Of a stretch of DNA of 64,000 bases, positions 11,085 to 21,581 are shown in pieces. The stretch covers positions 8,680,001 through 8,744,000 of the forward strand of contig CM114275.1 of assembly GCA_050084515.1 (NCBI GenBank). The letters run 5' to 3'. The notes beneath the pieces were generated by a model, which saw nothing but the letters and a program-made list of their open reading frames with translations, was not told the DNA's origin and searched no databases. The position numbers and the translations under genes are program-made. Numbering within the stretch: the stretch's first letter is position 1; the number at the start of each line of letters is the position of its first letter. The DNA is from Blasia pusilla. Lineage: Eukaryota; Marchantiophyta; Marchantiopsida; Blasiales.

Positions 11085-12275
11085 TTGGAGAGTCCTATCG
11101 TAGTCATGATGGAGACTTGGGAGCTAGATATGGGCTCTAGGAGAGGAGAGTGGCGTCGAATACACCAATTCCTTAAGAGTTATAGGAGCTGTTTTGAATT
11201 TAGTATGCATGATTTGGGTATGCTGAAGGGTCTAGGGATCCGCATTGAGTTGTCGAGTGACACACCGATCTTCCAACGACCTTACACGTACAGTGATATG
11301 GAGAGGGCTCTGATTCAGAGTAGGAGCCATGACTTGGTTGGAGCAGGACTAGTGGAGATGTCGCATGGGGAGTATGCATCTGCCACTATCATGCTCGCCA
11401 AGAAGGATGTGCATGGCAATTGGACCGATAGGCGGATGTGTGGAGATTACCGACCTATCAATCGTCAGACAAAGTCGAATAGGTATGCCATGCCCACCCC
11501 TGAGGAGATGTTTGATGCAATTGGGCATGCAAAGATCTTCAATTCATTGGATTTGGGAGCCGAATACCATCAGCTACATATCAGATTGGAGGACATGCAG
11601 AAGACGACATTTTGGGGCATCGATTCTCACGGGAAGGATTGCTTGTACTAGTGCCGGTTCTTACCATTCGGGTTAAAGAACGCCCCGACTGAGTTTCAGA
11701 GGGTCATGGATAGGATCTTGGCTGGTCTGGATTTTGCTAGGTGTTATATTGACGACATCGTGGTCTTTAGCGCCACGGTTGAGGAGCATGAGCGACATCT
11801 AGAGAAGGTGTTTCGACAATTGCAGTTACATGGGCTGAAGCTACATCCAGGAAAGTGCAAGTTCTTCTACGATCAGATTGAGTACTTGGGTCATACTCTA
11901 TACCTAGGGGGCCTTAGTGTGCAACAGATAAGGGTAGGGGCTATTTCACGCATTCCACGCTCTACAGATGTGAGTCGAGTTCGTGCATTCATGAGATTGG
12001 CGAACTTCTATTGACGGTACGTCAAGGGTTTCAGTTCGATTGCGAAGCCGCTAACCTTGATGACCAAGGTGGATCAGGAGTGGCACTTGGGGGATGAGCA
12101 AGAGAGAGCATTTCAGATGCTCAAGGACAGATTGACATTCGCACCGATATTGAGGAGACCGATCAGGGGGCGTCCTTTCCAATTGCATGTTGGGGCTTGG
12201 AGCCGTGCTCACCCAACATGACAATGATGGTAGAGAGTTCGTGGTGGCTTACGTTAGTTGCTCGAACAACGTTGC
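11085..12275 (+). pseudogene. pol: Element 1 reverse transcriptase
   Basis: Gypsy RT motifs appear in order: an IELSSDTPIFQRPYTYS-type entry (about 11245), MCGDYRPINRQT (11440), FNSLDLGAEYHQL (11540), FLPFGLKNAPTEFQRVMD (11655-11710) and the catalytic YIDD (11745-11756). Thumb sequence GKCKFFYDQIEYLGH follows. An in-frame TAG splits CLY from RFLPFGL near 11650, where the family consensus implies CAG. Another stop ends LANFY at about 12015. The RT copies element RNA into DNA. It follows a linker after the methyltransferase in the same polyprotein. Confidence 0.85.
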
Positions 12276-12540
12276 ATAGGTGAAGTATAGCTCGTATGAG
12301 GGTGAGTGCTTGGCTGCAGTGTGGGTTGTGGCACATTTCAGATGTTATCTATTTGGCAATCCCTTTACAATCATTACTGATCATCAGCCACTTAAGTGGT
12401 TGATGGAGTCCGACAAGCTTACACGGAAGCTTGCGAGGTGGGCTCTTTTGTTGCAGGAGTATGACTTCCAGATGGTGCATAGACTTGGGACGCTCAACCA
12501 TGATGCAAATGGTTTGATCCGTAACCCATGTCCGAGTCAG
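12276..12540 (+). pseudogene. pol: Element 1 RNase H
   Basis: The frame reads KYSSYEGECLAAVWVVAHFRCYL then ITDHQPLKWL and KLARWALLLQEYDF, the RNase H fold that follows RT in Ty3/gypsy Pol. The catalytic E lies in YEGECLA and an Asp in TDHQPL. It degrades the RNA template during reverse transcription. The upstream junction with RT is frameshifted near 12200-12275. Confidence 0.8.
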
Positions 12541-13800
12541 CGAGATGCGACTGGAGCTCGTTGGCATGGTGAGAGAGATGAGGAGTTGGTGCTAGGATGG
12601 CATGCGTCAGCATATTTGGGCTTGTTGGCTACGGAGAGCCAGATTGCTGAGACTTCAATGGCGAGGTATGATGGAGAGTCCTTAGATCCAGAGGCCGATG
12701 AGGAGACGACAGGTGGCCGAGATATTCACAACGATGGAGTGGTCTTGGAGTACCTGCGTAGTGGCAGCGTTGCGAGCACAGTGGGTGCTAGAGAGCGAGA
12801 TCGGATCCTACAGCGAGCCAGACGATTTTGGTGGGAGGGCACACATGTGTTGCGAGTATGGGAGGATAATAGAGTGTGTGTAGTGCCTCATCCTTTGCAG
12901 AGAGCATGTTTGGTGTGTCATGCACATGAGGAGTTGGGTCATTTTGGAGTGAAAGGGACATACAGCTTGCTCCAAATTCAATATTGATGGCGAGGCATGC
13001 AGACTGACGTTCACCAATTTGTTGCCAGATGCATGGTGTATGATCAAGTCCGAGCATCGTTCAATGCTCCGACTCCACAATTGCATCCACTTCCGATCAT
13101 GGATTTAGGTTATAGATGGAGTTTGGATTTTGCAGGACCTTTGCCTTTGACGGAGCACCATAGTCTTTATGTGTTGGTGATGGTCGAGCATTTCTCGAAG
13201 TGGATAGAGTTGGTTGCATTGCTTGACAAAGCGAGTGAGGAAATAGCGTATGCCTTCCTAGGCCGAGTGCTGAGTCATTACGATGCACCAGTTGAGGTGT
13301 TGACAGACCAGGGTACAGAGTTTCGGGAGGAGTTTTAGACCTTGTGTGATCAGGCATTGATCGATCACCGCACTACTTCGCGAGATCATCTTGAGGCGGA
13401 TGGACTAGCGGAGCGGATTGTGTAGATGGTGAAGAGAGGACTATGCAAGTATGGCTTGTAGAGAGGTCACCTAGGAGATTGGGACCTTCAGTTGCTTTGA
13501 TTGGCAATGGGATACAGATTCAACAGGCAGGCATCCTTAGCGTCTTTCTCACCGTACTTGTTGCTTTATGGCTGAGAGCCAAATTTACCTACGATCATTT
13601 GTCAAGATGTTGGTGAGGTGTTGAACCTTGATGACCCTGATGTATGGATGCGAGCATATTCTCAGAGGGATGAGTTGTTGCAGAGAGTGATGCCCATGGC
13701 GTTTGAGAACTTGGCGGTTGGGCAACATCGAGATACGTTGAGGTATGCGATTATTCGGGGAGGTGGTTATCGACCTACTATCCGGAGGTTTTATTAGGGA
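12541..13800 (+). pseudogene. pol: Element 1 DDE integrase
   Basis: An HHCC zinc domain is recognisable as HEELGHFGVKGTY...QFVARCMVYDQ (12930-13050), but the second Cys is Tyr. The catalytic core has RWSLDFAGPLP (about 13115), LTDQGTEF (13300) and the HLEADGLAERIV segment bearing the Glu (about 13385). At least six stops interrupt the core and the region after it. Where elements 2 and 3 can be compared, most of these stops are C-to-T or G-to-A changes. The enzyme would insert element DNA; the 4-bp duplications in this family fit a DDE integrase. Confidence 0.82.
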
Positions 13801-14343
13801 GATTATGTCTACTTGCAGAAAATGGCACCCACGACGTTGGATGTGACTGTAGGGCGCACCATATTGAGAGTGCGTGAGGTTTTTGCCATTCGGTGTTCTC
13901 TTATTGGAGAGACGCGATGGTATGGTTTGGAAGGAGCATGTGCATAACTGTGCGCCATGTCATCTTTGAACATTGACAGTACAATTGATTTGAGCTAAGC
14001 AATAGTTCATGCAAGCTTACGGTATGTATGGTGTGGTTCCGCCCGTGGTGCAACCACTATGCTAGTCTGTGATGTGTGTTCGAGAGGATGACATATGCCA
14101 TGTTTGATGCTACCTCTCACTAGGGTTCCTCAGGGACAATGGATGTGTCCCAGATGTACATAGAGTAGGTAGTTCTATATTTTGACTTGTGTCTGTGACA
14201 TGGTGACAAGAAGGCGACTAACGATGGGGCCACATGAGCACCCGACCTTCTTGCTCTTAGCGTCCGAGAGATGTATGTCATGGTAGGTAGGGATAGATGT
14301 CTATATGGAGTTAGAGGGACCTAACCACCAACTAGGGGGACGA
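13801..14343 (+). pseudogene. Element 1 Pol C-terminus, PHD remnant and purine tract
   Basis: DYVYLQKMAPTTLD follows the integrase, as in element 3. The PHD finger that element 3 preserves is only a frameshifted remnant here (about 14020-14167, ending GTCCCAGATGTACATAG). About 180 bases of non-coding tail follow, ending in AACTAGGGGGACGA (14330-14343). This is a plausible polypurine tract, and repeat part B begins immediately after it. Confidence 0.65.
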
Positions 14344-14470
14344 TTGGAGATATTTTGGTACTTCTTGTCTCGTTGTTTGGATGCCATGAGTTAGCATGGG
14401 ATGGTGCGTGTTTGTGTGTGTGTTCGGTGATAGCGATGTATGTTGTGTAACTATGTGTATGCGCACGATA
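14344..14470 (+). repeat. Element 1, 3' repeat part B (B1)
   Basis: TTGGAGATATTTTGG... to ...GTATGCGCACGATA matches the last 127 bp of the A-B unit (14990-15116). It follows the purine tract directly and is separated by two bases (AT) from the A-B unit at 14473. In a canonical LTR element part A, not part B, would follow the purine tract. Confidence 0.85.
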
Positions 14471-14472
14471 AT

Positions 14473-15116
14473 TGTCACGTCTTTTAGGATAGATCAGTGA
14501 GATCTAGTAGGGCACCTTCATGAGTAGTGGAGGACAGACTCAATAGGTCGAGGATGACCTACTCAGGCCGCGGAAAACCTGAGAGAGCAAGTTTCCCTTC
14601 GTTTCGGCTCATTTGGAGCCATATTGAGAAACTTACTATTTTAGGTAAGTACCATTTTGAGTATATGATCGACTTTATGTTTTTGGTAAGTGGCCCTTGA
14701 CCTCGTACATCATGTCAAGAGCCAAGGAGGTGACTTGGGAGCATAGGTTACCATGGAGAGAACTTGGGAGAGGGGAGGGGTATACCTCAAGGAGAGAGAG
14801 CTTGAGAGCTCATTCTCTCTTTGTTGAACCTCTTGGCATGAGGCGGCGGAGCTATGGTCTTGCTTGCCTTGTATGTGTAACCCAAGCCTCTCATTATGAG
14901 AGTAGGTTTGGTTTGACATTATAAGAGACACGTGAGAGTGCACACATGTGAGAGCTAAGGTGTTGTGAGAGAGATTGGGTCTTATTTTATTGGAGATATT
15001 TTGGTACTTCTTGTCTCGTTGTTTGGATGCCATGAATTAACATGGGATCGTGCATATTTGTGTGTGTGTTCGGTGACAGCGATGTATGTTGTGTAGCGAT
15101 GTGTATGCGCACGACA
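14473..15116 (+). repeat. Element 1, 3' A-B unit (A2-B2)
   Basis: This is the best intact 644-bp copy: part A 14473-14989, part B 14990-15116. It starts TGTCACGTCTTTTAGG and ends GCGCACGACA, immediately followed by AACG, the right target duplication of element 1. Recombination between A1 and this A2 would leave exactly the solo A-B units found at 2840, 5028 and 44484. Confidence 0.85.
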
Positions 15117-15120
15117 AACG

Positions 15121-15212
15121 TGATATGCATTTTGGATGATATATTTATACATGTTATCTTCTTGGATGCTTAGGGGTTTGGAGAGGGCTATATCCCAAGG
15201 GGACGCTTGGAT
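15121..15212. other. Target flank, possible copia relic continuation
   Basis: This short segment resumes the sequence interrupted by element 1 and is itself interrupted at 15213. No coding motif is clear. Confidence 0.4.
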
Positions 15213-16215
15213 TGTCGCGCCCCTACTCTCCTTGAACGTCAATCTTTAGTGTTGCGGAAGCGTGTGTTCAGTAGGTCACGAACTCATCGCCGATCTGCAT
15301 CCAAACACGCACTCTCGTTAGTCGAGTTTGGGCCAACCGGCGTTCCAACCCACAGAGTCCTCAACTCGGCGTCTCATCAAGCTAAACCTTCCTTAGTTCC
15401 TAGCTTCCAAAACATGGCAAGTCCTTCAAGACTTGGAATAGACTTCCTGGTTAGTCCAGGGATCTGAAACGGCCCTTGCGCGCCTAGCAATCCCAACTGT
15501 TCAACGGTCCTCGGGTGAGTTCCGAACCGAGACCCAAGTAATTGAGTCGCGGTGTGAAATCCAAGAGGGATGTCTAAAATCGCCTCAATGGACTTGGTGC
15601 AGGTTTTCCAACCCAACGCCCAAACTCGTGTTCCGTTCCATGCCCTTGAGCCGCCCCGCGGCGCCCAAAGTGGGGTTTGGGTTCCAAGCACTCTCGGAGA
15701 CCTTCCCCCTTACTAGTACTTCTGGGGTTCTCCAATAACCCCTCCCCTTTGGGAAAAGAGGGTCGGGCCCTTCATTGTGGCCCTCAACCCGACTCCACTT
15801 ACAGTCGTTTTCGGGTCGTATCTCGGCTGCTGCTTATGCGTTTGCAGCGATCTTTGGTGCGTTTGGACCGGCTCTCCATAAGCTTTCCAACGCACCCTTA
15901 TTTTCTCCAAACGCATCTTGGCGCTAGAAGTTATGGCCATAAATACAGTCGGAAACTCTCAAACGCTAGTGGCGTTCCAAATCCGGATCTTCCTTTTGGC
16001 AACCCACTTCCTAGACTCGACTTCTTTCAAGTCTCATTCCGCATTTGGTCCAGGTTTCTCAGTCACGACCATAACACCTGAAACGCGACTCCTCGCTTGC
16101 GTCTCGTCTCTTGTCTCCTCTTTGAGACAACTCCAACGCGCAAACCATCTTAGCGTGAGCCCGCTAATGTTCCGATGTTCTGCTTGGCACTTGTTTGGTC
16201 ATGAGGGTCGCGACA
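15213..16215 (+). mobile_element. Solo LTR of the second family, duplication TGGAT
   Basis: The 1003-bp unit runs from TGTCGCGCCCCTACTC to GAGGGTCGCGACA. TGGAT flanks it at 15208-15212 and 16216-16220. It is the inverted counterpart of 8862-9863. The termini TGTCGCG/CGCGACA are a perfect 7-bp inverted repeat. Open frames on both strands have no known motif. No primer site or pol accompanies it, so a solo LTR is the simplest reading. Confidence 0.9.
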
Positions 16216-16220
16216 TGGAT

Positions 16221-16648
16221 AGGCTTATCTTTCTATAATTGAGCCTTCCAAGCACAAGTTAGGGTATGATATTATTGAATGTGCATTGCACCGAGATTCC
16301 CTCACATAGAGGTTAGGTTAGACTCGATTATTATTCAATATATCAAAGAGCGACATGTTTCCCAAGTGATTTTCATTGTGAGAGCTTTTTATGTGACGAT
16401 GCACATATTGATGTGATGTGATATGCTATGCTCGTTTATTTTGGTGTGTATGTGACAAAGACATCTGTTTATCATGGAGGGGATATATCTCCATCATGAC
16501 TACACATTTCTCGTTGCCTCTAAGGACATTCAACTTGTGTAGGTTGGGTTATGAATGCAACTCACCTCAAGGGAGAACGTATCTCAAAAAGACCCATGAT
16601 ACCGTTGAGATGAGACCTCAACCACTCCCTTAACTTGGGGGAGAGTGA
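16221..16648. mobile_element. LTR-retrotransposon remnant before a purine tract
   Basis: The region carries broken frames without firm motifs and ends with CTTAACTTGGGGGAGAGTGA (about 16629-16648), a typical polypurine tract. TGTTGACAAAAG follows, which could open a 3' LTR. I cannot assign a family. Confidence 0.4.
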
Positions 16649-18200
16649 TGTTGACAAAAGCACCAAACACAAACTATGAATGGGTGGATGTTTCCTCTAG
16701 TCAAATCACCCTCATCAGGTTATTCCCTAGGAATCCCTATGGTATCCAAGGTGATCTTTGCCATGATTTTTTTCTTCCCCCCAACTAGGATTTCACTTGA
16801 CCCTTTGTATGGGCTCTCTTGGTATCCAATACTTATCCTTGTATGTTGGTTTCTTTACTATGCTCATGGTGGGAAGGCCAACCATAGGGAGGTTTTGGCC
16901 CAATTGAGGACGCTTTGTGGAGGTGACTTTATCATGAGTAAGTGTAGTCCCACTGGTTTTCCGGACTCACAAACTGATAGTGACTTATAAAGTTGCGTGG
17001 GCCCACAATGGAGTTGCACAAATTGGACTAGCAAACATACAATCGCTATAGACTCGCAAAGTAGCCGCTCTTGGAAAAAATAGGCATGTAGCAAAGCCAT
17101 GAGGAATCCCCAATCCCTTGTGTAGTGATAGTTGATACTATTGACGCCCTTATGAGGCTACATTATCTCCCATGATTGACATTCCAAATTTTGTGAGTGT
17201 CATCCATCATAACATGGCTATTTTCCCATAGTTTTCACTCTTTGTCCATGCACTTAGATGATCTTTGTGGTTGGCTTATCGATATTTATTTACATCGTGT
17301 ATGAACACGTTCAAGATATTTTTCCCCTAAATGATCTCGCTAGTGGCCTCTCCAAGTTTCTCAAGGAAAGGCTCTAGATTACCTCTTATCTGGCTCAAGG
17401 AATATGCCCAAAAATTGACAAATAAGCAAAGAGGGGAGTTGAGATAATAAGAGTGGTTGAGTTGGAGGGGATGAAATGGATTTGAGAATAGCATAAAGTA
17501 TATTTGTTTAAATTCTCATTGTCATTAGTGAAAATATGAGTGTGGCTAACCTACTAATGTTTTGTTTAGAAACAATGGTTTGAAGAGTTCATTGTCGCTC
17601 ATTGCAATGGAAAACGACTTATTAGTTGCTTTAGGTGATAAATTATCAGGGGTTAATTTCATGTGTGTTTTGGTGTGGAGTTGATGGGTGATTTGTAGAA
17701 GATCTTGGTATAGATATGTTAGGAGACATGCGCACTTCGAATTAGGACTGAGATATTTGAACTCCAAAGGCAAGGGATAGTCCAATTGCTTTTGTGCAGG
17801 AACGATTCATATTTTCATAGAGTGGTATAAATACTAGGAATAAGGAAAGTGCAACTAGTGCCAAGAGCTGTCTATCGCATGTGGAGGTGAGGAAACACTC
17901 TTCCTTCTAGGGTTCGGTTAGAGTTGGGGTTTTAGAGTTCAGATTCCTTCATGGGGAAAGATGGAGATGGCTTGATGATAATAAGTATTATTGAGAGTGG
18001 AATTGGTTGTGTATAACATTTTTTCTTCCAATTTTGTTGTGTGGTCTTGGTATACATGTGTGAGTAAATTTTTCTGTACGCATGAATCTCCCCATGTGTT
18101 GGGAGGATTGATGGTGCTTATTGCGTGGATATGAATAGCGATATACACTGCATAGCATTGTGTATGCAAAGAACAACGAACATCTACATCTATAACCGTT
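16649..18200. repeat. LTR-like repeat, related to 43600-44180
   Basis: It begins TGTTGACAAAAGC after a purine tract. Its distal part (about 17930-18060: AGATTCC, a GGATGG-like stretch, then GTGAAATTGG and TTCTTGGTGTG-like stretches) resembles 43930-44100. The shared order suggests a common LTR or UTR family. The right border is not defined. Confidence 0.35.
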
Positions 18201-19395
18201 TGCATCGATGAGATTAAAATTCTAGATGCTAAGTCTAGGAGATTGTATTATTTATTTTGAGATCGGTAATGATCTTAAAATGACCACTTCAAATAAAGTT
18301 TAGTGGAGCTATTCTTAAATGTTTCATGGATGTAAGATAATAATTTTTATTTTATTTGAAAGGATTTTTAAAATATGAGACAAAACCTAGAAAAATATAC
18401 AAGCCTTTGAAAATAAATATTTGAAAAAAATTTAAATATTATATCTCTAATAAAAAAATTAAATCCATATGCTCATTATTTCCAACACATTAAAAAACTA
18501 TTTTTTTCCCACTAGGGATTACATCTAAAAAAAGCAAGGGAATTGACAATTAAAGAAGGATATCCACCACTCCGAAATTATGCCAATTATTATCACTCAA
18601 GAAAAATTTCCCATGGATAGCACGAGCATCTATAATATAAATGAAAGATGGGGGCTGGGAAGATTAACTAATAAAGGAAAAAATCACTATCAATAAGAAG
18701 GGAAGTCCTCTAATATTAATTGTCTCAGCTTATGCACTTGCGACTACTTTTCCATCGACGATCGAATCCAAAAAAACTTGTGCCATGTCTTCATTTTTGG
18801 CTCAAAGAGGGTTAAACCTGTCATTTGTACGAGGGGATATAACCTTAGCTTACCATTATTGATGTGGGTAATTATTTTTATCCACACATTTTGGTTGTGA
18901 AACTAGGGACCGGTTCTTTCGGATCAAAGTAAATCCCATCCACCTAGCTGTGCTTGTTTGGATGATGTAGTAAACTTTTGGTTGATAGACAAGTGAAGTA
19001 ACAAGATAAAGGAAGGAACAAGTAAAGTAATTTTGGGGAAATTAACTCTGTGGCAGAAAAAAATGGAGAAAGTAGAGAGGATACGATAGTGGTGTCTGGA
19101 AAACCGTATCCTCAGCTTGGTGGCACCAAAGTGCATGGTGAGATTTCGATATTTCTTCCTCTACACTTTGGTGATTTCACTCAAATTATCGTTGCAATAA
19201 AATTTTGCTCTAGAGAGTGGGATAGTAAGATCTGTCTTGGTTGTTGGAGCCGTTTCGTTGTGGTCACTTGGTCACTCACACAGTAATCGAGAAATCATGC
19301 ACACATTCGGGATTGAAATTAACATCTCATGCTACTACCTTTCTCGTGTGTTTGTGTTGTTACGGATGTGCATCTTGCTGCGTTTGGTATCCGAA
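18201..19395. other. AT-rich spacer, no gene recognised
   Basis: The sequence is strongly AT-rich around 18260-18520. Short open frames at 18924-19290 have no recognisable motif or splice pattern. Nothing can be supported. Confidence 0.4.
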
Positions 19396-19397
19396 AA

Positions 19398-19423
19398 CTC
19401 TCTCTCTCTCTCTCTCTCTCTCT
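19398..19423. repeat. (CT)n microsatellite
   Basis: A run of about 13 CT dinucleotides. It encodes artificial Leu-Ser runs in overlapping frames. Confidence 0.95.
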
Positions 19424-20954
<1,531 letters not shown>

Positions 20955-21260
20955 GAAAAATGATGAACCTCAATAAAAACGCATGATGGAAAACCCATCG
21001 GAAATACAAAGGAGAGATACTCAAAGAGTCAAGTATCTTAAGGCCACAACCGGCCCTAAAAAAGAAGAAGGGGGCATCCCCCGCTATCGACTAAACTCAC
21101 TAACAGTAGAGACAATAGTAGAGACAATATAAGCAACACCTAGAGAATTATGACTGCTACTAAGTGGGCTCGTAGCGCCGACGTCTCCCACAACAAGAAC
21201 CCGCCGTGAAAGCCCATTAGCCTGGGCATGCTGCAAAGCAATGGAGACCCGTTGCAACCA
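20955..21260 (-). mobile_element. Degenerate retroelement 3' end, copy 2
   Basis: This is the reverse complement of the relic at 1590-1880, including the QRVSIALQHAQA-type peptide and the tail with TTCCGATGGGTTTTCCATCA. It lies about 320 bases upstream of the SPRING-like gene start, on the opposite strand, so its 3' end points away from that gene. Confidence 0.6.
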
Positions 21261-21581
21261 AATAGGGCGTGAAGGATAGTGTGGCCCTCCCCAGTACAAA
21301 CTGACAATCCCATCTAAGAATAGTGGTGGTTCTCCAACTAAGGACCGGTGACCTCCCATGATAGCTATCTCCGATAGTTGTGACTAGTATTAGTGGTTCG
21401 CCAAATGTGGCGTGGAATATGGCTACTCCCCCATTTAGGGTTTCATGGATTTGTCGACATTTGAAACTGGACAAGAGAATATGAAGACCTTTTTCACTGC
21501 AACTTCATCTGCGTTTTCACGAGTTCTTTCGCTTGCCATTCCCACCCCGAATTCGATTGCGCCAAATTCGCAACTCTTGCG

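Larger units (their letters stand above)
4168..15116 (+). mobile_element. Element 1: methyltransferase-bearing Ty3/gypsy element
   Basis: The outer ends are TGTGACGTCTTTTAGG at 4168 and GTGTATGCGCACGACA at 15116. The 4-bp target duplication AACG is at 4164-4167 and 15117-15120, so the whole 10.95 kb is one insertion. Order: part A (4168-4655), leader, an inverted leader-gag block, gag tail, protease, methyltransferase, RT, RNase H, integrase, PHD remnant, purine tract, then B-A-B (14344-15116). Two solo insertions are nested inside, at 5028-5671 and 8862-9863. Many stops and shifts show it is dead. The 5' end holds only part A, not a complete LTR. Confidence 0.85.

Noticed and set aside
4168-15116. 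Element 1 as an Ngaro/PAT/DIRS-type tyrosine-recombinase retrotransposon
   Set aside because: The repeat layout is similar, but the Pol has an HHCC zinc domain and a DDE core (DFAGPLP, LTDQGTEF, a later Glu), and insertions carry 4-bp duplications. No tyrosine recombinase frame is seen.
14473-15116. The 644-bp A-B unit as a MITE-type DNA transposon
   Set aside because: Its ends share only TGTC/GACA, and parts A and B occur at the two ends of gypsy elements. A recombination product of gypsy terminal repeats explains it better.
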